Assembly: GCA_040882645.1 (NCBI GenBank)
Contig: JBBEAX010000052.1
Span: 1 to 64,000 of the forward strand
From: JAUYIV01 sp040882645
Lineage (GTDB): Bacteria; Actinomycetota; Acidimicrobiia; Spongiisociales; UBA11373
Length of the DNA: 64,000 nt
Reading direction: 5' to 3'
Within the stretch, counting starts at the first letter, position 1. Each line of letters opens with the position of its first letter. The translations under genes were made by a program, and so were the position numbers. Shown one piece after another: positions 34,161 to 42,929 of this stretch. The notes below the pieces were generated by a model. The model did not search any database. It saw nothing but the letters and a program-made list of their open reading frames with translations, and was not told the DNA's origin.

Positions 34161-35452
34161 GGGTGCTGCTGCTGCTGGGCCCAGGGGTGGATCCAGGCAC
34201 CCTCGTACACCCCCCGGTGGGCTCCACACGACCAATGGCCCCAGGGACCGGGGCCGAGGCCCCATACGCTGTACCCGCGCCCCACTTCGTCGTACCGATC
34301 GAAGTTGAACTCGGGCCACACCGCCGGGCTCCACCCACCGCCGCTGCGATTGCCGAGAAGGGTCTCTCGCGACTCCCACACGAGAAGGGCGGCCACGGTG
34401 GCGTTGTAGTCGGGGTTGAAGATCGAAGCGTCCGCAGGCAGGCCACCCGACTTGTCGGGATGGAGCGAGCGAACCCGGTCCACCCGGTACTGCCAGTAAG
34501 AGGCGAGGTGCTGAAAGAGCCCGGAGGCGCCGGATGAGGGGTTGCGCGCCATCGGATTCCCCCCGCTCTCGCACTGCATCACACTGAGAGCGTTGTCGAC
34601 CTGCGAGCCTACGCAGAATTCGACGCCGTCACGAGTGGCGCACTTGGTCTGGTCGAGGCCCCAGCGCCCGAACACCTCGCCCACCAGAGACCGCCACTGC
34701 TCGACGCCTTCACTCGGCACATAGGGGTAGATGACGGTGGTGGTGGTCGAGTTCGGGCGGGTGGTGGGGGTGCCGGCGGTGGACGTGGTCTGATTGGCGA
34801 GCTCCTCCTCCTGACGGCGGATCTCGGCTTCCAGTGCCTCCTGCCGGGCGGCCTCCTCGCGCTGCCACTGTTCCCGAAGGCTCTCGAACCGTGTTCTCAC
34901 CTCGGCATGCACCGAGCGGCGCTCTGCGACGACGACGGCACGACTGGCGATCTCGCCCTCCCAATGGCCGATGGCCTCCTGCACCTCGGCTCGCAGATCG
35001 ACGATATCGGCGCCAGTGAATGCCAGATCGATCACCTCCGATCGGTCGCGCTCCGCGATCGCCCCCAGGTAGGCCAGACGGGATGAGAAGGAGGCGACAT
35101 CGGTGACGACCAGCTGGGACGAGCCCGACTGGGCGACCATGTACATCCGGGCGATACGAGCGCGTACCGACTGGGCGTGGAACGAGGCCTCATTCTCGAG
35201 GTCCGATTCACGCTCCGCCAGACGGGCGAGCATCGAGTCGAGTCGGGACCGCTCGATTTCGGCCTCCGCTAGTTCGGCCTCGGACGCGGCGAGCGCTGCC
35301 GTCGCCTCGTCGAGCTCCTGCTCGGCCGCTTCGACTTCGGAGAGGCTGACCGCGGCACCAGCTGGCAGCGCCACCACCACCGTCGCGCCGGTGATCGCGA
35401 CCGCGATGGTGAGGATGGCGAGGCGGCGCCTCGTGCCCAGGTCTGGAGTCAT
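34157..35452 (-). CDS. Secreted coiled-coil protein with C-terminal lysozyme-like domain
   Basis: A 431-residue exported protein. After a signal (AILTIAVAITGATVVVALPAGA) comes a long coiled coil (about residues 35-215), as in PcsB/RipA-type wall hydrolases, then a Thr-rich linker (TTSTAGTPTTRPNSTTTT) and a C-terminal domain of about 175 residues with MQCESGGNP, SGASGLFQH, DYNATVAALLVWESRETLLG and GPWGHWSCGAH. The Glu in CESGGNP fits the catalytic Glu of lytic transglycosylases. It shares this domain with the next upstream gene. ATG 35452 was chosen; an ATG at 35473 is possible. Confidence 0.8.
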   Translation of the reverse strand: MTPDLGTRRRLAILTIAVAITGATVVVALPAGAAVSLSEVEAAEQELDEATAALAASEAELAEAEIERSRLDSMLARLAERESDLENEASFHAQSVRARIARMYMVAQSGSSQLVVTDVASFSSRLAYLGAIAERDRSEVIDLAFTGADIVDLRAEVQEAIGHWEGEIASRAVVVAERRSVHAEVRTRFESLREQWQREEAARQEALEAEIRRQEEELANQTTSTAGTPTTRPNSTTTTVIYPYVPSEGVEQWRSLVGEVFGRWGLDQTKCATRDGVEFCVGSQVDNALSVMQCESGGNPMARNPSSGASGLFQHLASYWQYRVDRVRSLHPDKSGGLPADASIFNPDYNATVAALLVWESRETLLGNRSGGGWSPAVWPEFNFDRYDEVGRGYSVWGLGPGPWGHWSCGAHRGVYEGAWIHPWAQQQQHP

Positions 35453-35492
35453 GGCACCGGATGATATGGGCATACCCGAGGGTGCGCTCCGC

Positions 35493-36692
35493 TCAGACTC
35501 CGTCGAAGGAGGGGTGCACCCAGGATGGATACCACAGGTCGTGGTGGAGCCCGCACGACCAGTGCCCCCACGGCTCGGGCCCTTTCGCCCAGTTGCTGAG
35601 GTATGGGGGGCCTGACTCGTACCCGGAGTAGGCGAACCTGCCCAACTGGACCTCACGCGATCGCCACACCAGGTATGCCGAAACCATGGCGTTCAACTCC
35701 GGATCGAAGATGCTCGGATGGTCCGGCCAGTCGTAGACCACCCATCCCTCGGCCATGGCATTGGCGAGCCGACCCGAGAAGTACTCGGGGCGGTGTTGGA
35801 ACAGTCCAGAGACGCCGGTGCTGCCGGCGTAGGCGAAGGGGAAGCCCCAGCTCTCACAGACCAGCACGTCGAGCGCCTGCTCGATCTGGGGGCCCACACA
35901 CCGCTCCTCACCATTGACGACCGCGCAGTCCTCCTCGTCGAGGCCCCATCGGCCGAAGGTGTCGGTGATCATCTCCCGCCACTCCTCGCGGGCTGCCGAG
36001 AACGAAGACGCCTGGTAGTGGAGGCGCTCACAGCCATGCTGCTCGGCCCCGTTGGCGCAGTAGTCGTAGTCCTGACCGCCGCGGAGGATGCTGTCGTCGT
36101 CGCCGTCGAAGTGGCTCCAGTCCGACCACAGCCGATCAAACCCCCTGCCCCCGCGGATGTCGTCGGCGCCGCTGTCGGCGGTGGAGGAGTCACCACCGTT
36201 GAGCCGGTCGTCACCGCGACCACCCTTGATGAGATCGTCCCCAGTACCACCATCGATGTGGTCGTTCTCCCGACCGCCCCTCAGGTCGTCGTCGCCGGGA
36301 CCACCGATGATCCGGTCGTTGCCCTTGCCACCTCGCAGCTCGTCAGGCCCGTCGCCCCCGATCAGCACATCGGCTCCCGACCCCCCCGAAGCCAGATCGG
36401 AACCACCGTCACCTTCGAAGCGGTCGGCTCCGCCGCCGAGGCACGCGGTGTCGTCCAGGTCCGTGCCGAACACCACGTCGTCACCGCCGAAGGTGGCCAC
36501 CACGAACGGGCCGGGGCCGTGAGCACCGTCGTTCAGGTCGATCATGTCGGGGCCGCCGGTACCCAGGACGTTCGCCGGAAGCCCAAAGCAGAAGACCAAT
36601 TCAGGTCCCGCCGCCGAGGGATCGGCGACGCCGACCACAGGTAGCAGTGCCAGCAGGGCCACCGGGATGGCGATCCGTCGCGTGTTGCGCAT
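35493..36692 (-). CDS. Secreted RTX protein with C-terminal lysozyme-like domain
   Basis: A 399-residue exported protein: signal peptide (ALLALLPVVGVADPSAAG), a Cys-bracketed RTX entry module (VFCFGLPANVLGTGGPDMID ... DTACLGG), RTX calcium-binding nonapeptides to about residue 220 (GGDGPDELRGGKGNDRIIGG and more), and a C-terminal domain with FGRWGLDEEDC, VCESWGFP, TGVSGLFQHRPEYFS, NAMVSAYLVWRSREVQLG and PWGHWSCGLHHDLW. The C-terminal half is paralogous to that of the next gene, with the catalytic-type Glu kept. It heads a three-gene minus-strand operon and is divergent from the HIT gene. Confidence 0.82.
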   Translation of the reverse strand: MRNTRRIAIPVALLALLPVVGVADPSAAGPELVFCFGLPANVLGTGGPDMIDLNDGAHGPGPFVVATFGGDDVVFGTDLDDTACLGGGADRFEGDGGSDLASGGSGADVLIGGDGPDELRGGKGNDRIIGGPGDDDLRGGRENDHIDGGTGDDLIKGGRGDDRLNGGDSSTADSGADDIRGGRGFDRLWSDWSHFDGDDDSILRGGQDYDYCANGAEQHGCERLHYQASSFSAAREEWREMITDTFGRWGLDEEDCAVVNGEERCVGPQIEQALDVLVCESWGFPFAYAGSTGVSGLFQHRPEYFSGRLANAMAEGWVVYDWPDHPSIFDPELNAMVSAYLVWRSREVQLGRFAYSGYESGPPYLSNWAKGPEPWGHWSCGLHHDLWYPSWVHPSFDGV

Positions 36693-36768
36693 GCTCTCCT
36701 GGCGGTCGTCGACATCCGAGTATGCCAGTGGTCGTCGGCTATGCCACCCCGGAGTAGCGTCGCAGTCG

Positions 36769-37182
36769 ATGTGCGTGTTCTGTGAGATCGTCGCTGGGCT
36801 GAGGCAGGCCGATATGGTCCTCGAGGAGCCCGACTTCGTGGGATTTCTCGACATTCGGCCGCTCTTCCCCGGCCACGCCCTGCTGGCGCCACGAAGGCAT
36901 GTGGCAACGCTGGAGGATCTTCCCGACGACCTTGCGGCCGACTTCACGATCACCGCCAGGCGTCTCACCACTGCGGTCCGGTCGGCGATGGCAGCCGAGG
37001 GCACCTTCGTGGCAATGAACAACACGGTCAGTCAGAGCGTTCCCCATCTACACCTCCATGTCGTACCGCGCACCAAGGGAGACGGCCTGCGCGGTTTCTT
37101 CTGGCCCCGCACCGTGTACCGCGACGACGCCCACCGTGAGGAGGTCCGAACGCGCATCGCCGCGGCTCTACCCCCGGCGTAG
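36769..37182 (+). CDS. HIT-family nucleotide hydrolase
   Basis: A 137-residue histidine-triad protein that would hydrolyse or transfer nucleoside monophosphates. It starts MCVFCEIVAG with a Cys-x-x-Cys typical of zinc-binding HIT proteins and has the triad VPHLHLHVVPR (residues 92-102), where the central His is the nucleophile. The mid-part LDIRPLFPGHALLAPRRHV is also typical. The start is ATG 36769; the frame runs upstream to 36544 but overlaps the divergent RTX gene. Confidence 0.92.
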   Translation: MCVFCEIVAGLRQADMVLEEPDFVGFLDIRPLFPGHALLAPRRHVATLEDLPDDLAADFTITARRLTTAVRSAMAAEGTFVAMNNTVSQSVPHLHLHVVPRTKGDGLRGFFWPRTVYRDDAHREEVRTRIAAALPPA

Positions 37183-37214
37183 CGCATCGTTGAGGCACAC
37201 CCGTTATCGGACGG

Positions 37215-38132
37215 CTAGTGCGCCCGTCCGGCTTCTGGCACCGAGACGACTCGGGGTCGCCGTTGGGCGAGGCCGACCAGGGCCACCCCCAGCAGGATGA
37301 TCGGCAGACCGACGAGGGCCCATGCCCCGATCACCTCATCGCCGAGAGTCACCCCGAGCGCCACTGCCACCGCCGGGTTCACATACGCGTATGAGGTCGC
37401 CACCGCCGGTCTGGTGTGTGAGAGCAGATAGGCGTACGCGGTGTAGGCGAACAGCGAGCCGAAGATCGTCAGGTACGCGAGGGCCAACCATGGGCCGAGC
37501 CCCGGCATCTCCTCGATCCGTTCCCCGCGGGCCAGCCCGGCAACGATGAGCACCACACCCCCGGTCAGCATCTGGGCAGCAGACGCCATCAGCCCCTGAG
37601 GCATCCGCAACCGCGAGGACACCACCGACCCGAACGCCCAGAGAAACGGGGAGAGGACCATGAGGAGCGTCCCCAGCCCGCTGCTTTGGAAGTCTCCCTC
37701 CCGGCTCAGTAGCACCACTCCGGTGAAGCCGACGACGAGGCCGGCCCACTCGAGCCGATTCGGCCACCGACCAAAGAGCCCGCTCCACAAGGCGGCCCAG
37801 AGCGGCATCACCGCCACCGCCGACGCCGCCAGTCCCGACCCGACTCCGTTGTCCTCGGCCACGGTCACCAACCCCAGCCCGCCGATGAAGAGCACCGCCC
37901 CCACGAAGGCGGCGTTGCGCCACTCGACAGCCGTCGGGTGTGCCCTCCCCCGCCGCCTCGCGATCGGGTAGAGCAGCCCTCCGGCGACCACGAGGCGAAT
38001 GCCATTCATCACGAACGCTGGGAATCCCTCGAGGCCCCACCGCAGCACCAGATAGGTGGAGCCCCAGACCACATATACGAGGGCGAGCGACAGGGGCACC
38101 AGCAGTCGCTCGCCGCGGATGGCGGGGGTCAT
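37215..38132 (-). CDS. EamA/DMT-family transporter
   Basis: A 305-residue membrane protein with ten predicted segments in two EamA repeats. LVYVVWGSTYLVLRWGLEG at the N terminus and YAYVNPAVAVALGVTLGDE near the end are hallmark stretches of YedA/RhaT-like metabolite exporters. The substrate is not predictable. ATG 38132 was chosen; a TTG at 38144 is also in frame. Its start is divergent from the CAP/RTX gene across a 243-base spacer that holds a long hairpin. Confidence 0.88.
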   Translation of the reverse strand: MTPAIRGERLLVPLSLALVYVVWGSTYLVLRWGLEGFPAFVMNGIRLVVAGGLLYPIARRRGRAHPTAVEWRNAAFVGAVLFIGGLGLVTVAEDNGVGSGLAASAVAVMPLWAALWSGLFGRWPNRLEWAGLVVGFTGVVLLSREGDFQSSGLGTLLMVLSPFLWAFGSVVSSRLRMPQGLMASAAQMLTGGVVLIVAGLARGERIEEMPGLGPWLALAYLTIFGSLFAYTAYAYLLSHTRPAVATSYAYVNPAVAVALGVTLGDEVIGAWALVGLPIILLGVALVGLAQRRPRVVSVPEAGRAH

Positions 38133-38237
38133 GACGGACAACAACCCCCGCGGCGACCGATTTGTTGCAGGGTGACGACAAGGTGGTGGGGCCTCCGGAG
38201 ATCGGCGCTGAATTGGTCATCGCCACACGAGCATGAC

Positions 38238-38276
38238 GCGACCGGGCCGCCGCCTTGCGGCGACGGCCCCAGTCGC
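38238..38276. other. Long imperfect hairpin in the divergent spacer
   Basis: GGGCCG (38244-38249) pairs with CGGCCC (38264-38269), with an inner CGCC/GGCG around the loop TTGC and an outer GCGAC/GTCGC (38238-38242 with 38272-38276). It stands between two divergent genes, so it is not a simple terminator; a leader structure or protein site is possible. The rest of the 243-base spacer shows no gene. Confidence 0.5.
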
Positions 38277-38365
38277 GTATGAATCGACCTCCACCCCGGC
38301 GGGCTAGTCACCGCAGACGGACCCTGACCACCTTTTGTTCAAGGTCACCGGGAACCTCTCCGATG

Positions 38366-38384
38366 AGTAGTCATAATGACTACT
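38366..38384 (+). promoter_or_regulatory. 19-bp palindrome over the start codon of the CAP/RTX gene
   Basis: AGTAGTCAT-A-ATGACTACT has nine-base arms around one base and contains the ATG at 38376. The left arm with the preceding G spells GAGTAGTCA, the complement of the TGACTACTC motif found twice before the exopolysaccharide operon. It may be an operator shared by the two, or an RNA stem that hides the start codon. No Shine-Dalgarno sequence is seen here. Confidence 0.5.
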
Positions 38385-39557
38385 TTCCGTGGCAGCCTGC
38401 TGCTCCTCGTAACAGCCCTGGCGGTGGTCGCCGCCGCGGCCTTCCGCACTCCCGAGGCCGACGCGGCGATCGATCCCGTAGTCGAGGCACAACTCGTCAT
38501 CTATGAGATAAACCGGGCCCGCTGGGATCCCGCTGCCTTCGCTGCGGAGACGAACTCGTCGGTACCGTCCGACGTGCTCCCCCGCCCACCGGTGGCCCTC
38601 AACCAGGCCCTGGCGGAGTCGGCGACTTTCAAGGCCAACGAGATGGCGCGATTCGGCTACTTCGCCCACCAGAGCAAGGCCACCGGCACCTGGCCCAACG
38701 AACTGGCGCGCGACGCGGGGTATCCGCTGCCGTCATGGTGGTCCGACAATGCGAACTACATCGAGTCGCTGAACTCGGGCAGCAGCGTGCCGATTCTGGT
38801 GGTAGGCAGCTTCGCCAACTCGCCATCCCACCGGCGCCACATCTTCGGAGAAGGCACTTTTGCCGACTACGTCGAGATTGGTGTGGGTCGAAGCGACTCG
38901 TCGAACTACTGGGCGGTCCACACCGGAATGAGGGACGACCCGCTGCTCTTCGTCACCGGGGTCGTCTACTCGGACGACAACCGCAACGGGCGAATGGACC
39001 TCGGCGAGGGTCTCCCCGGCGTGACAGTGACCGCCGGAGGCCGGCGTGGAAAGACCAACGCCGGCGGCGGATACTCGGTCGAGGTGGCCAACGGCAAGCG
39101 GATCATCACGGCCTCGGGTGGCTCACTCGCCGGATCCCTAAACGAGGTACCCGTGAAGGTCGACGGATTCAACGTTGGCGTCGACTTCGTCTCCGGTGAA
39201 CGAGCCGTGGTGCGCGCGTACGCACTCTGCAATGGACTCCATCCGACCATCCTCGGTACGAATGGGCCAGACATGTTGAAGGGGACCAACGGGCGCGACG
39301 TGATCGTCGGCCTCGGCGGGGCCGACACGATCTACGGCCTCGGCGGCAACGATGTCATCTGTGGTGGCGGCGGCGGTGACATCATCGATGGCGGTGACGG
39401 CGACGACCGAATCCGCGGGGGCTCAGGCACCGACCTGATCGAAGGAGGGGCCGGCCGCAATCGCCTCTCCGGCGGCCGCGGGAACGACCTGATCGTGGCG
39501 TCCGCCGCTGACAGGGTGCGCGGCGGCGCCGGGGTCAACGAAGTCCGCTCGGGCTAG
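38376..39557 (+). CDS. Secreted CAP-domain protein with SdrD-like and RTX modules
   Basis: A 393-residue exported protein: signal (SLLLLVTALAVVAAAAF), a CAP/SCP-PR1 domain (YEINRARWDPAAFAAETN, NQALAESATFKANEMARFGY, NSPSHRRHIFGEGTFADYVE; ~residues 38-190), an SdrD-B-like beta domain (GVVYSDDNRNGRMDLGEGLP, ~190-270), and a Cys-bracketed RTX module (ALCNGLHPTILGTNGPDMLK ... DVICGGGGGD) with a few nonapeptides. CAP proteins bind lipids or act in the wall; calcium would fold the RTX tail. The start codon lies inside a palindrome. Confidence 0.83.
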   Translation: MTTFRGSLLLLVTALAVVAAAAFRTPEADAAIDPVVEAQLVIYEINRARWDPAAFAAETNSSVPSDVLPRPPVALNQALAESATFKANEMARFGYFAHQSKATGTWPNELARDAGYPLPSWWSDNANYIESLNSGSSVPILVVGSFANSPSHRRHIFGEGTFADYVEIGVGRSDSSNYWAVHTGMRDDPLLFVTGVVYSDDNRNGRMDLGEGLPGVTVTAGGRRGKTNAGGGYSVEVANGKRIITASGGSLAGSLNEVPVKVDGFNVGVDFVSGERAVVRAYALCNGLHPTILGTNGPDMLKGTNGRDVIVGLGGADTIYGLGGNDVICGGGGGDIIDGGDGDDRIRGGSGTDLIEGGAGRNRLSGGRGNDLIVASAADRVRGGAGVNEVRSG

Positions 39558-39572
39558 GAGCACCGGGTCGCG

Positions 39573-41027
39573 CTACCAGTTGGCGCCGATGTACTTCGTC
39601 TCGAGGAATTCCTGCATCCCGTGGTGTGAGCCCTCACGCCCCAGCCCCGACTCCTTGACGCCCCCGAACGGCGTCGCCGGGTCGGAGATCAGCCCTCGAT
39701 TGAGGGCGACCATCCCTGCTTCCAATCTCTCGGCGATCGACAGCCCCACCCTCTCGTCGCCGGTGAAGACGTACGAGATCAGCCCCAGCTCGGTGCCATT
39801 GGCCTGCTCGACCGCGTCGTCGATGTCGTCGAAGCGCACGATCGGGGCAACCGGGCCGAAGATCTCGGTGGCGAGGATGCCCGCACTACGGGCGACATCC
39901 TTGATGACGGTGGGCAGATAGAAGTAGCCCTTGCGATCGGGCGCCTTTCCCCCCGTGAGGACAGAGCCCTCCATGGCCGCTTCGTCGACCAACTCGGCGA
40001 CTTTGTCGCGAGCCGAGGCATTGATCAGCGGACCCACCTCGGTGCCACGCTCCATGCCTCCCCCAACCTGCATCGACTCCATGGCTGCCGACAACCGAGC
40101 GGCAAACTCGTCCGCCACCGTGGAGTGCACGTAGAAGCGATTCGCCGCGGTGCATGCCTCACCGGCGTTGCGCATCTTCGCCTGCACCGCTCCGGTGACG
40201 GCGGCGTCGAGGTCGGCGTCTGCAAGCACCAGGAAGGGGGCGTTCCCCCCGAGCTCCATCGACACGCTGAGCACCCTCTTGGCCGCTTCCCCCAGTAGCA
40301 CCCTTCCCACCTCGGTCGACCCGGTGAACGACAGCTTGCGGACCCGGCTGTCGGCCATCGCGGTGTTGACCACCGCAGAGGAGGACGAGGACGGGATCAC
40401 GTTCACGACCCCGGGCGGGCACCCGGCTTCCGCCAGGAGGTCGGCCAGGGCCAGGGCGGTGAGCGGGGTGTCCGAGGCCGGCTTGAGGACCACCGGGCAA
40501 CCCGCCGCCAGGGCAGGTCCGATCTTGCGAGTGCCCATTGCCATTGGGAAGTTCCAAGGCGTCACCAGGAGCGACACCCCGATCGGCTGGTACACCACGA
40601 AAACCCGCTTGTCGCCGGCAGGCGCCCGATACATCTCGCCCCGATTGCGCACCGCTTCCTCCGAGAACCACCGGAAGAACTCGGCCCCGTACCGAACCTC
40701 GCCAATCGCATCGGGGAACGCCTTGCCGTTCTCGGTGACGATCAGCTCGGCAAACTCCTTCTCGCGATCGAGGAGGAGTTCGAAGGCCTTGCGGAGGATC
40801 TCCCCCCGGTCCCGAGGAGCACGGTCGGCCCAATCTTCAAAGGCGTCATGAGCGGCGCCAACTGCGGCGAGCGCATCCTCGGAACTGGCCGAGGCAACCG
40901 ACGCCACGATCTCCTCGGAGGCAGGATCGCGCACGTCGATCGTCCCGCCGGTCGAACCCTGGCGCCATTCCCCGCCGATGTAGAGGCCGGTCTTGCCGTC
41001 GGCCACGAGCCGTCCTACGAGATTCAT
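39573..41027 (-). CDS. gabD: Succinate-semialdehyde-type aldehyde dehydrogenase
   Basis: A 484-residue NAD(P)-dependent aldehyde dehydrogenase. Catalytic residues are clear: VTPWNFPMAMGTRKIGPALA, MELGGNAPF (Glu258) and NAGEACTAANRFYV (Cys292). The overall match is to GabD-type succinate-semialdehyde dehydrogenases, which turn GABA-derived semialdehyde into succinate. ATG 41027 was chosen; the frame continues upstream through a repeat-rich spacer without a good start. The Pot/aldehyde dehydrogenase locus at 50.8-62.7 kb could supply its substrate. Confidence 0.85.
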   Translation of the reverse strand: MNLVGRLVADGKTGLYIGGEWRQGSTGGTIDVRDPASEEIVASVASASSEDALAAVGAAHDAFEDWADRAPRDRGEILRKAFELLLDREKEFAELIVTENGKAFPDAIGEVRYGAEFFRWFSEEAVRNRGEMYRAPAGDKRVFVVYQPIGVSLLVTPWNFPMAMGTRKIGPALAAGCPVVLKPASDTPLTALALADLLAEAGCPPGVVNVIPSSSSSAVVNTAMADSRVRKLSFTGSTEVGRVLLGEAAKRVLSVSMELGGNAPFLVLADADLDAAVTGAVQAKMRNAGEACTAANRFYVHSTVADEFAARLSAAMESMQVGGGMERGTEVGPLINASARDKVAELVDEAAMEGSVLTGGKAPDRKGYFYLPTVIKDVARSAGILATEIFGPVAPIVRFDDIDDAVEQANGTELGLISYVFTGDERVGLSIAERLEAGMVALNRGLISDPATPFGGVKESGLGREGSHHGMQEFLETKYIGANW

Positions 41028-41068
41028 CTGCTGCTCACCATTCGAGGAGGATACGACACCAGTCTCCG

Positions 41069-41139
41069 GCCGGCCTCCGGCCGCCTTGGACCGGCTCCGC
41101 CGGCCACGTCTCCGGTCTCCGCCTTCCGCCTTCCGCCAG
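41069..41139. repeat. Triloop hairpins and CCGCCTT heptamers
   Basis: The spacer between the gabD-like and threonine dehydratase-like genes holds a perfect stem GGCCGG-CCT-CCGGCC (41069-41083), a second CCGGC-TCC-GCCGG just after it, and tandem 7-bp units CCGGTCT, CCGCCTT, CCGCCTT, CCGCCAG ending near 41139. It resembles the spacer at 59.5-59.7 kb. The remaining bases up to 41202 show nothing else. Confidence 0.65.
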
Positions 41140-41202
41140 AAAGGCAGCGGTCTCCCGCGAGCGCGCCGCCGGGTCGGCCGCGTTGCGCATTGCGCTTCTG
41201 AC

Positions 41203-42171
41203 TCACCGTCGTGCAGCGTCCAGCGCCCGCTTGAACGCCTCATCTCCCACGTTCCCGCCGCTGACGACCACGGCCGTCGGACCAGCGGTCGCCACCTTGC
41301 CGGCCAAGACCGCGGCAACCCCCACTGCTCCCCCACCCTCTACCCGCCAACCGTGCTCGTCGTAAAGGAACTTCATCGCGGTGGCGATCTCGGACTCGGA
41401 CACGAGCATCGTGTCGTCCACCAGTGTCTGACACATCTCGAACGTGTGGTGGTTCTCCTCTCCCAACCCTCCGGCGAGGGCATCGGCCAGGGTGTCCTCC
41501 TCGACCACGCCGACGAGCCGCCCGGCGGCAAGGCTCCGGTGCATCGCCGGGCCGCGCTCCTGGCTCACCCCGATCACAGTGACTCGAGGCGAGATGGTTT
41601 TGGCGGCCACCGCGATCCCTGAAATCAAGCCACCACCCGACAGCGGCACCACGATCGCTTCGCACTCGGGGAATGCATCCAGGATCTCGATGCCGATGGT
41701 CCCCTGCCCGGCGATGACGGCGGGATCGTCGAAGGGATGAATGAAGGCGAGGCCCTCGTCGGCCACAAGTCGACGTGCGGCCGCCTCGGCGTCGTCCTGA
41801 TCAGGCCCCCCAACCACCACCCGAGCACCGAGACCCTCAATCGCCTCGACCTTGTTCGCCGGGACCCTCGCCGAGACGCATACGGTGGCGGGGATGCCGA
41901 GGAGCCGGGCGACATGGGCCACGGCCCGGCCGTGGTTGCCACTCGAGACGGCCACCACCCCGGCGGCGACCATTTCGGGGTCCCCAGACAGCAGGGCGTT
42001 GGCCGCGCCGCGCACCTTGAAAGACCCAGTTTCCTGCAGGCACTCGGCCTTGAGGCGGACCGGCCCGCCCTGTCTCGACAGCGATGGCGCGAGAACCAGC
42101 GGTGTGGCCCGCGCAATCCCGGCGATTCGCGCCGCGGCAGCCGTCACCTCGGCGATGGTGGGGTGGTTCAC
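41203..42171 (-). CDS. Threonine/serine dehydratase-like PLP enzyme
   Basis: A 322-residue fold-type II PLP enzyme, probably the catabolic threonine or serine ammonia-lyase (threonine to 2-oxobutyrate plus ammonia). The PLP Lys is Lys52 in ETGSFKVRGAANAL; SSGNHGRAVAHVA and the phosphate loop VPLSGGGLISG are also present. There is no C-terminal regulatory domain, so it is not an isoleucine-regulated IlvA. GTG 42171 overlaps the stop of the lipoprotein gene. Confidence 0.86.
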   Translation of the reverse strand: MNHPTIAEVTAAAARIAGIARATPLVLAPSLSRQGGPVRLKAECLQETGSFKVRGAANALLSGDPEMVAAGVVAVSSGNHGRAVAHVARLLGIPATVCVSARVPANKVEAIEGLGARVVVGGPDQDDAEAAARRLVADEGLAFIHPFDDPAVIAGQGTIGIEILDAFPECEAIVVPLSGGGLISGIAVAAKTISPRVTVIGVSQERGPAMHRSLAAGRLVGVVEEDTLADALAGGLGEENHHTFEMCQTLVDDTMLVSESEIATAMKFLYDEHGWRVEGGGAVGVAAVLAGKVATAGPTAVVVSGGNVGDEAFKRALDAARR

Positions 42172-42776
42172 CCGGTCACGGTGAACGGGCCTGGAATCGT
42201 GGTGCCGTCGCTGAACTCGAGATTCGACACGATGGCCACGAAGCCCTCGCCGTCGGCCTGCACGATGGTCACATCACCTGTGGCCATGAAGTCGGCTCCC
42301 AGGTTGCCCAACGGGCCGGGACCATCCGGGTCAAAGTGCACACAGATTCCTGAGCCCGCAGGGAAGCAACCGACCTCGAAGTCCCCGAGCTCTCCACTCC
42401 ACGCCGCGCCGTACACCGTGTATGCCTCGATCGAGAAGAAGAAGCCATCGGTCGCCGGGTCATTGTGGACACTGAAGTAGGGGTCGGCTGCTCCTGCCAC
42501 GGGGGCAGCGAAGGACACGCCGCCCACGAGCCCGTCCCAGTCGATTGCGTAGGAGCCGTCGGCGTTGAGCGTCAGTGCTCCGCCGGCTGCCTCCGTCGAG
42601 GTGGTGGCCGCCGCCGTCGACGTGGTGGCGGCGGCCGAGGTGGTGGTCGCCGCGCTGGTGGTGGTCGTAGCGCTGGTAGTGGTCGCCGCCGTGCTCGAGG
42701 AGCTCGAACCGGTCCCGCCCCCGCAGGCGCTGGCCACCAGGGCAACCACCGCTGCCTGAATCCAATGCCTTCTCAT
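42168..42776 (-). CDS. Lipoprotein with Ser/Thr/Ala-rich linker, unknown function
   Basis: A 202-residue lipoprotein. The lipobox ALVASACGGG (Cys near residue 18) is followed by a low-complexity linker of Ser, Thr and Ala (about residues 22-66) and a soluble domain with two Cys (EVGCFPAGSGIC). The domain is not recognised. Its stop overlaps the start of the threonine dehydratase-like gene, though a shared function is unlikely. Divergent from the phosphoesterase across 153 bases, in which no clear promoter was seen. Confidence 0.72.
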   Translation of the reverse strand: MRRHWIQAAVVALVASACGGGTGSSSSSTAATTTSATTTTSAATTTSAAATTSTAAATTSTEAAGGALTLNADGSYAIDWDGLVGGVSFAAPVAGAADPYFSVHNDPATDGFFFSIEAYTVYGAAWSGELGDFEVGCFPAGSGICVHFDPDGPGPLGNLGADFMATGDVTIVQADGEGFVAIVSNLEFSDGTTIPGPFTVTG

Positions 42777-42929
42777 AGTTCCTCCGGTTCGTGGACGCGA
42801 CACGCCCTGATTGTGCAACTCTAGGTTGGCCCGACCTTCGGCCATGGGGAATAAGGAGGGAATCCTTTACGCTTCTGCCGCCGTGTCCACTACGCGCCCA
42901 TCCACCGAACACTCCTCGAGGCGACTGCC

